Shown: positions 1-12,346 of the stretch, piece after piece
Position numbering within the stretch: position 1 is the first letter of the stretch
How the letters are laid out: each line of letters begins with the position of its first letter
Source: JANQOH01 sp965200095
GTDB taxonomy: Bacteria > Pseudomonadota > Alphaproteobacteria > UBA7887
Reading direction: 5' to 3'
Assembly: GCA_965200095.1 (NCBI GenBank)
Contig: OZ241350.1
Location: forward strand, 310,001 to 374,000
DNA: 64,000 bases
The notes under the pieces: generated by a model
What the model was told of the DNA's origin: nothing
The model's input: only the letters and a program-made list of their open reading frames with translations
The model's database searches: none
Program-made: the position numbers and the translations under genes

Positions 1-260
1 CTGATCCTTTCGGACCCTGACGTCGACGGCGTTCTGGTCAACATTTTCGGCGGCATCATGCGCTGCGACACCATCGCCGAAGGCGTCGTGGAGGCCGCCC
101 GCGGCGTCAGTCTGGAAGTGCCGCTGGTGGTGCGCCTCGAAGGGACGAACGTCGAGCTCGGCAAGAAGATCCTCGCCGACTCGGGCCTGCGCATCCTGTC
201 CGCCGACGGCCTCGACGACGCGGCGCGGAAGATCGTCCGGGCCGTGGAGGAGGAGGCCTG

Positions 261-261
<1 letters not shown>
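1..261 (+). CDS. sucC: Succinyl-CoA ligase beta subunit, C-terminal end (partial)
   Basis: This is the last 86 residues of the ADP/GDP-forming succinyl-CoA synthetase beta subunit; the gene begins before the window. The frame is open from base 1 and reads through the family's glycine-rich segment VNIFGGIMRCD, followed by the usual VPLVVRLEGTNVELGKK segment that contacts the alpha subunit. The enzyme makes ATP or GTP while converting succinyl-CoA to succinate in the TCA cycle, in the cytoplasm. The stop TGA overlaps the ATG of the next gene by one base, so the two subunits are probably translationally coupled. A malate-CoA ligase beta subunit has a similar C-terminus and cannot be excluded from this fragment, but the following sucA-sucB-lpd genes favour sucC. 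Confidence 0.93.
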
Positions 262-1136
<875 letters not shown>

Positions 1137-1179
1137 GCCGCCGACGCCCCGCGCCGCATATGCAGGGGGAAGGCGCGAC

Positions 1180-3969
<2,790 letters not shown>

Positions 3970-3974
3970 GCGCC

Positions 3975-5213
3975 GTGAGCGTCGATATCGCCGTCCCCGA
4001 CCTCGGCGAGTCGGTGACGGGCGCGACGGTCGCCCGCTGGCTCAAGGCGCCCGGCGACGCCGTCGCGCGCGACGAGCCGGTGGTCGAGCTGGAAACCGAC
4101 AAGGCCAATCTCGAAGTCGCGGCCTCCGCCGCCGGGGTGCTGGCCGAAATCCTGGTGGACGACGGACGCGACGCAACGGTCGGCGCCGTGCTGGGGCGCA
4201 TAGAGGAAGGCGCGGCCGCTGCGCCCCCGGGGTCGCCCGCCCCCGCCGCGCCTGCCGACACGCCCCCCGCCGCCCGGGCGGACACGCCGCCCGCGCCACC
4301 GCTCTCGCCGGCGGTGCGCCGGCTGGTCGCCGAACACGACCTCGACCCGGCGGCGCTGAAGGGCAGCGGCAAGGGCGGGCGCATCCTCAAGGGAGACATC
4401 CTCGACGCTCTGCGAGACGCCCCCCCGGCGGCCCCGGAGCCGGGCCCCGCCGCGCGCGACGACGCCCCGCCGTTAGCGCGAGACGAGTCCGCGAACCGGC
4501 CGGCGGGCGCATCCGCCGGCGAGCGCCGCGTGCCGATGTCGCGCCTGCGCAAGGCCATCGCGCGGCGGCTGAAGCAGGCCCAGGAAACCGCGGCGATGCT
4601 CACCACCTTCAACGAGGTGGACATGACCGCGGCGATGGACGCGCGCGCCCGCTACCGCGAGCCGTTCGAAGCGAAGCACGGCGTGCGCCTGGGCTTCATG
4701 TCCTTCTTCGTGAAGGCGGCCGCGGTCGCGCTCCGCGAACAGCCGGCGCTCAACGCGCGCATCGACGGCGACGACATCGTCTACAACGACGCCTGCCACA
4801 TCGGCGTCGCGGTCGGCGCGCCGCGCGGGCTGGTGGTGCCCGTGCTGCGCGACGCCGGGCGCATGGGGTTCTCCGACATCGAGCGCGCCATCGCCGATTT
4901 CGCCCGCCGCGCCGGGGACGGAACCCTTACCGTCGAGGACATGACCGGCGGCACCTTCACCGTGTCCAATGGCGGGGTCTACGGCTCGCTGCTGTCGACC
5001 CCCATCCTCAACCCCCCGCAATCGGCGATCCTCGGAATGCACAAGATCGAGAAGCGCCCCGTCGCCGCCGGCGACGCCATCGCGCTGCGCCCGATGATGT
5101 ATCTCGCCCTCTCCTACGACCACCGCATCGTCGACGGGCGCGAGGCGGTGACCTTCCTCGTCCGCGTGAAGGAATGCATCGAAGACCCGCGGCGGGTCCT
5201 GTTCGATGTCTGA
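3975..5213 (+). CDS. sucB: 2-oxoglutarate dehydrogenase E2, dihydrolipoamide succinyltransferase
   Basis: A 412-residue E2 core protein. Residues 2-75 form one lipoyl domain with the lipoylated lysine K43 in ELETDKANLE. An Ala/Pro-rich linker follows, then a peripheral subunit-binding domain around residues 105-145 (LSPAVRRLVAEHDLDP), a second linker, and the catalytic acyltransferase domain ending with the active-site motif SYDHRIVDGR (H383). The start is GTG at 3975, which begins the conserved VDIAVPDLGES lipoyl N-terminus; the longer open frame upstream lies inside sucA and is not coding. The gene begins five bases after the sucA stop and overlaps the lpd start by 8 bp, indicating tight co-translation. 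Confidence 0.97.
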   Translation: MSVDIAVPDLGESVTGATVARWLKAPGDAVARDEPVVELETDKANLEVAASAAGVLAEILVDDGRDATVGAVLGRIEEGAAAAPPGSPAPAAPADTPPAARADTPPAPPLSPAVRRLVAEHDLDPAALKGSGKGGRILKGDILDALRDAPPAAPEPGPAARDDAPPLARDESANRPAGASAGERRVPMSRLRKAIARRLKQAQETAAMLTTFNEVDMTAAMDARARYREPFEAKHGVRLGFMSFFVKAAAVALREQPALNARIDGDDIVYNDACHIGVAVGAPRGLVVPVLRDAGRMGFSDIERAIADFARRAGDGTLTVEDMTGGTFTVSNGGVYGSLLSTPILNPPQSAILGMHKIEKRPVAAGDAIALRPMMYLALSYDHRIVDGREAVTFLVRVKECIEDPRRVLFDV

Positions 5214-6648
5214 CGCCGCGCCGGCGGAGGGCGGCGCCTGCGATCTCGCGGTCATCGGCGGCGGGCCGGCGGGCTACGCCGTCGCCATCGCCGCCGCCCA
5301 GGCGGGTCTGCGCGCGATCTGCATCGACGAACGCGAGACGCTGGGCGGCGCCTGCCTCAATGTCGGCTGCATCCCCTCCAAGACGCTGCTCCACTGGTCG
5401 GAGCGCTTCGAGGAGGCGGGGCGCGACTATGCGGCGCGCGGGATCCGCCTCGCCGGCGTCGAACTCGACCTGCCGGCGATGATGGCGGAGAAGGAACGCA
5501 CCGTCGCCCGGCTGACGGGCGGCGTCGCCCGCCTGTTCGAGGGGAACGGGGTGGACCGGATCGTCGGCGCCGCCCGCCTCGTCCGCGTCGAGGGGCGGCC
5601 GGCGGTCGCCGTGGACGGCGCGGACGGCGAGCGCCGGACCGTGGCGGCGCGGCGCGTCGTCGTCGCCACAGGGTCCGAGCCGACGGCGCTTCCGGGCGTC
5701 GCCGCGGACGGCGAACGGATCGTCGATTCGACCGGCGCCCTGTCGTTTCCGCGGGTTCCCGGAAGCCTGGCGGTGATCGGCGCGGGCTATATCGGCCTCG
5801 AACTCGGTTCGGTCTGGCGGCGCCTCGGCGCGGAGGTGACGGTGGTCGAGGCGCTCGACCGCATCGCGCCCGGGATGGACCGCGAACTCGCCGAACGCTA
5901 TCGCCGGCTGCTGGCGCGGCAGGGCCTCGCCTTCCGGCTGTCGACGCGCGTGTCCGCCGCCGAAACGCGCGACGACGGCGTGGCGCTTGCGCTGTCGCCC
6001 GCCGGCGGCGCGGCGGAAACCTTGCAGGTCGATGCGGTCCTGGTCGCCGTCGGCCGGCGCCCCCGCACCGGCGGCCTCGGTCTCGAAGAGGCCGGGGTGG
6101 CGCTCGACGAACGCGGCTTCGTCATGGTGGACGGGGACTTTCAGACCAATGTCGAAGGCGTTCACGCCATCGGCGACGTCATCGGCGGCGCAATGCTGGC
6201 GCACAAGGCGACGGCGGAAGCCCATGCCCTGGTCGAAACCCTGGCCGGGGGCCGCGGCGCCGTCGATTACGACGCCGTGCCGGCGGCGATCTACACCGAA
6301 CCCGAAGCCGCGTGGGTCGGGCGCAACGAGGAGGAACTGGCGGCCGCAGGCGCGCAATTCCGCAAGGGGCGCTTCCCCTTTTCCGCCAACAGCCGCGCCG
6401 CGACGCTGGGGCGCGCCGACGGCTTCGTCAAGGTGCTGACCGACGCGCGCACCGACCGCCTTCTCGGCGTTCACGCCCTGGGCGCCGACGCGAGCGCGTT
6501 GATCGCCGAGGCGGCTCTCGCGATGGCGTTCGGCGGTTCGGCGGAGGACATCGCCCGCACCTGCCACGCCCACCCGACGCTGAGCGAGGCCTTGATGGAA
6601 GCCGCCTCCCTCGCCGCCTTCGGCAAATCCCTCCACCTCCTGCGATAG
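5206..6648 (+). CDS. lpd: Dihydrolipoyl dehydrogenase (E3)
   Basis: A 480-residue FAD-dependent pyridine nucleotide-disulphide oxidoreductase that reoxidises dihydrolipoamide on E2 with NAD. The N-terminal FAD motif is VIGGGPAGYAVA; the redox-active disulphide is in GGACLNVGCIPSK near residues 46-58; the NAD-binding Rossmann motif is VIGAGYIGLELG; and the C-terminal active-site histidine/glutamate pair is in HAHPTLSEA. The start ATG overlaps the last 8 bases of sucB. As the last gene of the sucCDAB-lpd run it is most likely the E3 of this complex, although the same subunit could also serve pyruvate dehydrogenase or glycine cleavage. Confidence 0.95.
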   Translation: MSDAAPAEGGACDLAVIGGGPAGYAVAIAAAQAGLRAICIDERETLGGACLNVGCIPSKTLLHWSERFEEAGRDYAARGIRLAGVELDLPAMMAEKERTVARLTGGVARLFEGNGVDRIVGAARLVRVEGRPAVAVDGADGERRTVAARRVVVATGSEPTALPGVAADGERIVDSTGALSFPRVPGSLAVIGAGYIGLELGSVWRRLGAEVTVVEALDRIAPGMDRELAERYRRLLARQGLAFRLSTRVSAAETRDDGVALALSPAGGAAETLQVDAVLVAVGRRPRTGGLGLEEAGVALDERGFVMVDGDFQTNVEGVHAIGDVIGGAMLAHKATAEAHALVETLAGGRGAVDYDAVPAAIYTEPEAAWVGRNEEELAAAGAQFRKGRFPFSANSRAATLGRADGFVKVLTDARTDRLLGVHALGADASALIAEAALAMAFGGSAEDIARTCHAHPTLSEALMEAASLAAFGKSLHLLR

Positions 6649-6817
6649 CGCCCGCCGGCCGGCCCCGTCGTTGCGCGCCCGACCGGCGCCTTGACACCCG
6701 GTTGGGCCGCCACGTATGCTGCTTCCGAAATTTCGCTATGCCTTGAAGGGCGCGAACGGTGGCTCGGTGGACGCAACGTCGCCCGCGCCTCTCGTGCGCG
6801 CCGATAGGAGAATATCA

Positions 6818-8509
6818 ATGCCGCAAATTAATGCTACGGAGCACGCCCTGAGCCATGTCTTTTGCGATGACTACTCGTTCCGCGTTCCGGATTACCAGCG
6901 TCCGTACGCATGGACTCAAAAGGAAACCGAGGAGCTTTTCGAAGACATCCTTTCCGAGATCGACGCGGGCGGCGGGCATGGAGAAGATGGCCCTTCCTAC
7001 TTTTTGGGATCCATCGTCTTGATGAAAGAGGTTGGAAAACCCGATTCTGATATTGTCGACGGACAGCAACGGCTAACGACGCTGACCATGCTTCTTTCGG
7101 TTCTCCGGGATCTGTCGAGCGACTCTCAGGACCAAGATAATATTGATCGACGCATATGCAAAAGAGGGGACAAATTTTCTGGAATTGAGGATGGTTACCG
7201 GCTAACTCTTCGTGAACGCGATAGAGTGTTTTTTCAGGACAATATCCAGGCCCGTGACCGTATCGCCAATTTTCTGGATAAGGGCAGCTTGACGAAATTT
7301 TCTGACAGCCAAATGCGCCTTTTCCAAAATACACAATGGCTCTGGAAGGCGCTGAAAGGAGAACCGCAAAATCGACGCGACAGGCTGACGGCATTCCTGT
7401 TGCAAAACACTTACCTCGTCGTGGTGACTGCTTCCAATCTGGATTCCGCCTACAGGATGTTCTCCGTGATGAACGCCCGTGGGCTGGACCTGTCCCCAAC
7501 CGACATCCTCAAGGCCAAGATTATCGGCAACGTGCCAGGCGGCAATCAGCCCGACTACACCGATAAATGGGAGGGTATCGAAGAAGAATTGGGGCGTGAT
7601 CGATTCGAACGACTGTTTTCGCACATCCGGATGATTTACGCAAAGGACAAGCTCCGCAAGTCGTTAATCACGGAGTTCCAGGATCATGTGTTGAATTCCT
7701 GCCATGGCAGGGAATTTATCGATGGCGTTTTGGAACCTTATTCCGAACACTACTCTTCAATTTTGGACGACAACTATGAGTCGCCGGACCCCGAAGCCCG
7801 CGAAAATATTAACTCGTTGCTGAGGTATCTCGGCCGTGTCGATCATTTCGAGTGGATAGCGCCAGCTATGGCGTTTCTCCACCGACATTCGGGGAGAGGA
7901 AAGAGGGTGCTGGAATTCGTAAGGGATTTGGAGAGGCTGGTCTACGCGCTGTTTATCTGTCGAGCCAATATCAACAGACGCTATCGCCGATACGCAGAAA
8001 TTATTGATATGATTGAACGCGATGCCGACCTGTTCGGAGACGGCGGGGCGCTCCAATTGACGTTCGAGGAAAAGAAAGAAGTCCGCGTGGCGATCAATGG
8101 CCCGATTTATCTTCAGCCGAGGGTCATCCGGCCGTTGCTGTTACGCTTGAACGATTTACGAACCGACGGCCCCATCCATGATTACGGGAAGACGATAAGC
8201 GTCGAGCACGTGCTTCCGCAGAATCCGAACCGGAGCTCCGAGTGGTTCAGGTGGTTCCCGAATTTGGAGGATCGGAACAGATGGACCAATAGTATGGCGA
8301 ATCTGGTGCTGCTTTCCAGGAAAAAGAACACACAGGCAGGAAACTACGAATTTGACAGGAAAAAGGACGTATATTTTTCGCCCAAAAGCGGGGTCACGAC
8401 TTATGCGCTTACGGTAGAGGTGCTGAAAGAAAGCGTCTGGACGCCGGAGGTATTGGACCGCCGTCAGAAAGAAATCTGTGCAACCCTGATAAGGGAATGG
8501 CGTCTTTAG
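6818..8509 (+). CDS. DUF262/DUF1524 (GmrSD-like) putative defence nuclease
   Basis: A 563-residue protein of the DUF262-DUF1524 class. The N-terminal DUF262 (ParB-like nucleotide-binding) domain has FRVPDYQRPYAW near residues 21-32 and the signature DGQQRLTTLT at 81-90. The C-terminal DUF1524 domain has the His-Me-finger-like motif SVEHVLPQNP (H464) and the later MANLVLLSRKKN segment. Relatives include the type IV modification-dependent restriction enzyme GmrSD and other phage-defence proteins, so cleavage of modified DNA is plausible but not shown. ATG 6818 is chosen because TAGGAG lies 7 bases upstream. Base composition and codon use are clearly AT-richer than lpd before it and xseB after it, which suggests acquisition by transfer. 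It stands alone. Confidence 0.85.
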   Translation: MPQINATEHALSHVFCDDYSFRVPDYQRPYAWTQKETEELFEDILSEIDAGGGHGEDGPSYFLGSIVLMKEVGKPDSDIVDGQQRLTTLTMLLSVLRDLSSDSQDQDNIDRRICKRGDKFSGIEDGYRLTLRERDRVFFQDNIQARDRIANFLDKGSLTKFSDSQMRLFQNTQWLWKALKGEPQNRRDRLTAFLLQNTYLVVVTASNLDSAYRMFSVMNARGLDLSPTDILKAKIIGNVPGGNQPDYTDKWEGIEEELGRDRFERLFSHIRMIYAKDKLRKSLITEFQDHVLNSCHGREFIDGVLEPYSEHYSSILDDNYESPDPEARENINSLLRYLGRVDHFEWIAPAMAFLHRHSGRGKRVLEFVRDLERLVYALFICRANINRRYRRYAEIIDMIERDADLFGDGGALQLTFEEKKEVRVAINGPIYLQPRVIRPLLLRLNDLRTDGPIHDYGKTISVEHVLPQNPNRSSEWFRWFPNLEDRNRWTNSMANLVLLSRKKNTQAGNYEFDRKKDVYFSPKSGVTTYALTVEVLKESVWTPEVLDRRQKEICATLIREWRL

Positions 8510-9092
8510 TGGCTGCGCCGGACATCCGGCAAAAACAGGCGCGGGCAGCGTCGGCGCAAATCGCGCACGTCCGCGGCGGGGTTCATATGCGGCGGAACCC
8601 AATCGGTTTTCGATTTTGTATCCGCGAGCGGCACCCTTAGCGTGCTTTTGGCCATCGTAGGCCGGCGAACCGCTTGAATCTCCATCGGAAGGGCCGCGTT
8701 GCCGACCTCAATCTTGGAAACGCGGCGGCAGAAACGGTGCGCGGATCCCGGCTCCGCGTCGCGAAGCAGGAAACGTCGACGACAAGCCAGGTGGCGACCA
8801 GTCGCTCACAGGTCCGCGCATGGGCTGACCCGTATTTTTCCTGCTTTCAGGAAGTATCGGCGTCTTGCGGCAGTGTGCGAGAGGAGCACTGACGGTATCG
8901 GGCGCACCGGCGACAGAGCGTCCGATGCGCCACACTCGCCGGTGTGCGCCAGAAGCTCGACGTATCCGGAGAACATCGCGCCGTGCCGCCTCGATGCGCG
9001 TCAGGCGCTTGACTTGGGCCAGCGCCTTGATCGGGGCCGGCCCTGCGCCTATAAGCGCGACAGGCAGGAACGCTGGAGGCGAGCGGGCCGGA
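8510..9092 (+). other. 583-bp stretch without a supported gene
   Basis: No open frame here has recognisable protein features. The sequence moves from the AT-richer composition of the DUF262 gene back to the GC-rich background. A short inverted repeat (GGGTTC ... GAACCC around 8579-8600) is visible but has no T-run and is not a convincing terminator. The stretch presumably holds the end of the inserted segment and the promoter for the xseB-ispA-tlyA run; no promoter boxes are clear enough to mark. Confidence 0.5.
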
Positions 9093-9377
9093 ATGAACGG
9101 AACGGTGGACGGCGACGGGCGCGCGGAGACATTCGGGGACATCGCCGCCATGACCTTCGAGCAGGCGATGGCCGAGCTCGAAAGCATCGTCACGCGGCTC
9201 GAAAGCGGCGACATCGAACTCGAAAGCATGATCGAGGCGTATGCGCGAGGGGCGGCGCTGAAACGCCATTGCGACGCGAAACTGCGCGTCGCCGAACGGC
9301 GCGTCGCCCTCATCGATGTCGCCGAAGACGGCACGGTGAGCGACAAACCCCTCGACGACGCCGAGACCGCCTTGTGA
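9093..9377 (+). CDS. xseB: Exodeoxyribonuclease VII small subunit
   Basis: A 94-residue small subunit of exonuclease VII, which degrades single-stranded DNA in complex with several copies of XseB per XseA. The family core is evident: MTFEQAMAELESIVTRLESG, then LEVMIEAYARG-like and LKRHCDAKL segments predicted as two helices. The ATG at 9093 gives the usual length with a short acidic N-terminal tail; the frame is open upstream without recognisable content. The stop overlaps the GTG of ispA by 4 bp (GTGA), the classic alphaproteobacterial xseB-ispA arrangement. xseA is not in the window. Confidence 0.93.
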   Translation: MNGTVDGDGRAETFGDIAAMTFEQAMAELESIVTRLESGDIELESMIEAYARGAALKRHCDAKLRVAERRVALIDVAEDGTVSDKPLDDAETAL

Positions 9378-10267
9378 CCGCCCTCGGGCCGGCGCTCGAA
9401 GCCGCCGCCGGCGCCGTGGAAGACACTCTCTCCAACCTGCTCCCGAACGCCGCCGGCTTGCCCTATGGCCGTCTCGTCGAGGCCATGCGCTACGCCAGCC
9501 TCGGCGGCGGCAAGCGCCTGCGCCCGTTCCTGGTGCTGCAATGCGCCGGGCTGTTCGGCGTCGGCGGCGCCGGGGCGATGCGCGCGGCCGCGGCCGTCGA
9601 GATGGCGCATTGCTACTCGCTCGCCCATGACGACCTGCCGGCGATGGACGACGACGCCACGCGCCGCGGCCGCCCTTCCACCCATGCGGCGTTCGACGAG
9701 GCGACGGCGATCCTCGCCGGCGATTGCCTGCTCACCCTCGCCTTCGAAGTGCTGGCGGACCCGGCGACCCACGCCGACGCGGAAGTGCGCGCGTCGCTGG
9801 CGCTGACGCTGGCGCGGGCGGCCGGCTGTCACGGCATGGCGGGGGGGCAGGCGATGGACCTGGACGCCGCCGCGGGGCGCGCGCCCGACCTTGCCGGGAT
9901 CGTCGACCTCCAGCGCCGCAAGACCGGCGCGCTGATCGGCGCGAGTTGCGAGATCGGCGCGCTGATCGGCGGCGCCGACGCCGACGCGCGACGGGCGCTT
10001 GCGGACTATGCGCGCGCGTTCGGCCTCGCCTTCCAGATCGCCGACGACCTGCTGGACATCCAAGGCGACGCCGAAGCGCTGGGCAAGGCGACGGGCAAGG
10101 ACGCCGGCGCCGGCAAGGCGACGCTGGTATCGCTGCTCGGTCCGGCGCGGGCGCGGACGCGGGCGGAAGCGCTGGCGCGCGAGGCGGCGGCGGCGCTCGC
10201 CGGTTTCGGCCCGCGCGCCGACCTCTTGCGCGCCGCCGCCGGGTTCGCAGTCTCCCGGCGGTATTGA
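9374..10267 (+). CDS. ispA: Polyprenyl synthetase (farnesyl/geranylgeranyl diphosphate synthase)
   Basis: A 297-residue trans-prenyltransferase that condenses isopentenyl diphosphate with allylic diphosphates to give C15 (possibly C20) chains for ubiquinone, undecaprenyl phosphate and haem side chains. GGGKRLRPFL near residue 50 binds the diphosphate. The first aspartate-rich motif is DDLPAMDDD in the FPP-synthase-like form with two extra residues, and the second is QIADDLLDIQGD. The start is GTG 9374, overlapping the xseB stop. The following tlyA is 25 bp downstream; the dxs gene often found between ispA and tlyA in alphaproteobacteria is absent. Product chain length cannot be decided from sequence alone. 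Confidence 0.93.
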   Translation: MTALGPALEAAAGAVEDTLSNLLPNAAGLPYGRLVEAMRYASLGGGKRLRPFLVLQCAGLFGVGGAGAMRAAAAVEMAHCYSLAHDDLPAMDDDATRRGRPSTHAAFDEATAILAGDCLLTLAFEVLADPATHADAEVRASLALTLARAAGCHGMAGGQAMDLDAAAGRAPDLAGIVDLQRRKTGALIGASCEIGALIGGADADARRALADYARAFGLAFQIADDLLDIQGDAEALGKATGKDAGAGKATLVSLLGPARARTRAEALAREAAAALAGFGPRADLLRAAAGFAVSRRY

Positions 10268-10292
10268 GCGGCGCCGGGGCGGCGCCGGGGAA

Positions 10293-11036
10293 ATGCCGAA
10301 ACAAAGGCTGGACACGCTGCTCGTGGCGCGCGGCCTGGCGGCGAGCCGCGAACGCGCCCGCGCGCTGGTCATGGCCGGGGCGGTGTTCGGCGGCGAAACC
10401 CGGCTCGACAAGCCGGGCCTCCGGCTGGACGAGGACGCGCCGTTACACGTGCGCGGGAGCGACCATCCCTGGGTCTCGCGCGGCGGGATCAAACTCGCGC
10501 ACGCTCTGGAAACGTTCGGACTGACGCCGCGCGGGCGCGTATGTCTCGACATCGGCGCCTCGACGGGAGGCTTCACCGACGTGCTGCTGGCGAACGGCGC
10601 GGCGCGGGTCTACGCCGTGGATGTGGGCCGCGGCCAGCTCGCCTGGCGGCTGCGCAACGACGCCCGCGTGGTCGTGCTGGAACGCACGAATGCGCGCTTC
10701 CTCGACGGTGCGCTGGTTCCCGAACCGGTCGGGGCGCTGGTGTGCGACGCGAGTTTCATCGGCCTTGCGACGCTGCTTCCGGCGCCGCTTGCGCTGTGCG
10801 CGCCGGGGGCCTGGGCGGTGGCGCTGATCAAGCCGCAGTTCGAGGCGGGTCGCGACGCCGTCGGACGCGGCGGCGTGGTGCGCGACGCAACGACGCGCGA
10901 GGCCGTGTGTTCGCGGGTCCGGGACTGGTTCGCCTCCCGCCCCGGCTGGCGCGTCCTCGGCCTGTGCGAAAGCCCGATAACCGGCCCCGCCGGCAATGTC
11001 GAATATCCGATCGCGGCGCAAAGAAGCGGAATTTAA
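10293..11036 (+). CDS. tlyA: TlyA family rRNA methyltransferase
   Basis: A 247-residue TlyA/hemolysin A-type protein. Residues 1-62 are an S4 RNA-binding domain (KQRLDTLLVARGLAASRERA). From about residue 80 follows an FtsJ-like SAM-dependent methyltransferase domain with motif I CLDIGASTGGFTDVLL, the VDVGRGQLAW segment and LIKPQFEAGR. The mycobacterial homologue 2'-O-methylates 16S and 23S rRNA; the old name hemolysin is probably misleading. The ATG at 10293 gives the S4 domain at the very N-terminus. The first bases upstream contain a GCGCCGGGGC direct repeat of unknown meaning. The gene is the last of the xseB-ispA-tlyA run. Confidence 0.9.
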   Translation: MPKQRLDTLLVARGLAASRERARALVMAGAVFGGETRLDKPGLRLDEDAPLHVRGSDHPWVSRGGIKLAHALETFGLTPRGRVCLDIGASTGGFTDVLLANGAARVYAVDVGRGQLAWRLRNDARVVVLERTNARFLDGALVPEPVGALVCDASFIGLATLLPAPLALCAPGAWAVALIKPQFEAGRDAVGRGGVVRDATTREAVCSRVRDWFASRPGWRVLGLCESPITGPAGNVEYPIAAQRSGI

Positions 11037-11153
11037 CCCGGACCGCCTGCGGTTCCGGCGCAATGACGCGGCGCAAGAATTCGCACGGTCCGGTTCGGGC
11101 CTTGCGGCCTCCGTCGCGACCGAACGCCGGGACGGCGCCGCCGCCGGCGGACA

Positions 11154-11822
11154 TCAGTCCATCGCCAGGGCCAGGGTGCGGCTGATCGCACAGAGGGGGG
11201 CGCCCGACTCCGCCGCCCAGGCGTTGAACGCCGTCTGCACACGAGCGAGATCGCGCTTGCCCGACGGCGCGCGGTCGACCGCCCCCGCCTCCCGCAGCGC
11301 GCGCACCACGTCGGGCGAGAGCATGAACGTGTCCTTGCCCGCCATGCGCAGGAACCAGGGCGCCGACCGGCCGCCCATCTGTCGGAAGCGCTTGCCGATC
11401 TCCGCCCACAGCCCCACCGTATCGTCGTCCGGCCAGGCGGCGAGCCATGCGCCCATCCCGCCCGCCTGCGCGGCGACGGCGAGCATCGCCCGCGCATTGG
11501 CCGGCACGGAGGACAGTTTCGGCCAGTGGCGGATCAACCGGCGGTCGCTCATCAGCGCTTCGAGATCGGGTTCCGGCATCGCCGCCGCCCTGCCGGGGTC
11601 GAAACCCGAAAAGACCTCTTCGAAAGCGGGCCACTTCGCCTCGACCATAGAGAGTTTGAGGCCGGCCGAGAACACCCGCAAACTCATCATGGACAAATAA
11701 CGGTCGTCGCTGCGCGCGCGCAGTTCTTCCGCGCTGGCGGGTTTCGGCAGCAGACCGGCCAGCGCTTCGGCGCCGCCGACGCGCGCGACCGCTCTCAGCC
11801 GGAACTTCTCGAACGCTTCCAC
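11154..11822 (-). CDS. Tag-like (DNA-3-methyladenine glycosylase I superfamily) protein
   Basis: A 222-residue protein matching the COG2818-type family of 3-methyladenine DNA glycosylase I relatives: SLRVFSAGLKLSMVEAKW, EEVFSGFDP and the later PANARAML and WPDDDTVGLW segments follow the Tag layout. In authentic Tag the segment before AGLSW holds the catalytic glutamate and the protein has Cys/His zinc ligands; here the matching segment reads LRVFSAGL and no CxxH-type ligands are seen. Activity on alkylated bases is therefore uncertain. The gene is convergent with tlyA and starts a long minus-strand run. I regard the family assignment as good and the enzymatic function as open. Confidence 0.65.
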   Translation of the reverse strand: MEAFEKFRLRAVARVGGAEALAGLLPKPASAEELRARSDDRYLSMMSLRVFSAGLKLSMVEAKWPAFEEVFSGFDPGRAAAMPEPDLEALMSDRRLIRHWPKLSSVPANARAMLAVAAQAGGMGAWLAAWPDDDTVGLWAEIGKRFRQMGGRSAPWFLRMAGKDTFMLSPDVVRALREAGAVDRAPSGKRDLARVQTAFNAWAAESGAPLCAISRTLALAMD

Positions 11823-11935
11823 GGGCGCACGCTCCCCCGAAGCCGCCTGAATTCCCCTTCAGTCTCCCCCGCCGCGGCGGAGATGACAACCTTCGGCGAA
11901 TTTCTCCGCGCCCGACCGTCGCGACCGGCGACGCC

Positions 11936-12346
11936 CTATTCGGCGCAGGGATGAGCTTCCTCGATCGCCTGCAGGAAGGCGAGCACCGCGGGCTCCCGCC
12001 CCGCACGCGGGTTGCGACCGATCCAGGCGACGAAGTCGTCCGCCAATTCGCCGGCCCGTTCGGGGATGTCCACACAGGTCCAGGCCGGCTTGCCGTCGAG
12101 GATATAGACGCCGTGGCGCAGCATTTCGGCGGCGGCGCCGATGATCGCATGGCATTGCACGAGCATGATCGACCGCGCCACCGGCTCCCAGATGCGGTCC
12201 TCGAAACCGTCCAGCGCCTGACCGCAGGCGATATGCAGGTCGCGCCCCGACGCGACGGGCCGCCGAGTGGGGTCGTCGGCCGCGGAAGCCGCGCCGGCCA
12301 TCGCCGCCATCCCCGCCATCGCGAGGGCCGCCGCAAGGCGCTTCAT
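11936..12346 (-). CDS. Secreted Rap1a/Tai-like small protein
   Basis: A 136-residue exported protein. Residues 1-22 are a clear signal peptide (MKRLAAALAMAGMAAMAGA then ASA-A). The mature part has the spacing of conserved cysteines and the helical pattern of the Rap1a/Tai family (type VI immunity-like domain): DLHIACGQALDG, a central tyrosine/cysteine stretch, AWTCVDIPERAG, and a final EEAHPC. Members of this fold act as immunity proteins against T6SS amidases, but most are orphan periplasmic proteins, and no T6SS gene is nearby. Its start overlaps the end of the aminotransferase gene by 4 bp, so it is co-translated with it. Family assignment is by pattern only. Confidence 0.6.
   Translation of the reverse strand: MKRLAAALAMAGMAAMAGAASAADDPTRRPVASGRDLHIACGQALDGFEDRIWEPVARSIMLVQCHAIIGAAAEMLRHGVYILDGKPAWTCVDIPERAGELADDFVAWIGRNPRAGREPAVLAFLQAIEEAHPCAE

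Noticed and set aside
8699..9373. N-terminal extension of ispA and 5' frames of 8.7-9.1 kb
   Set aside because: The IspA homology begins at GTG 9374; the earlier part is antisense-like arginine-rich sequence.
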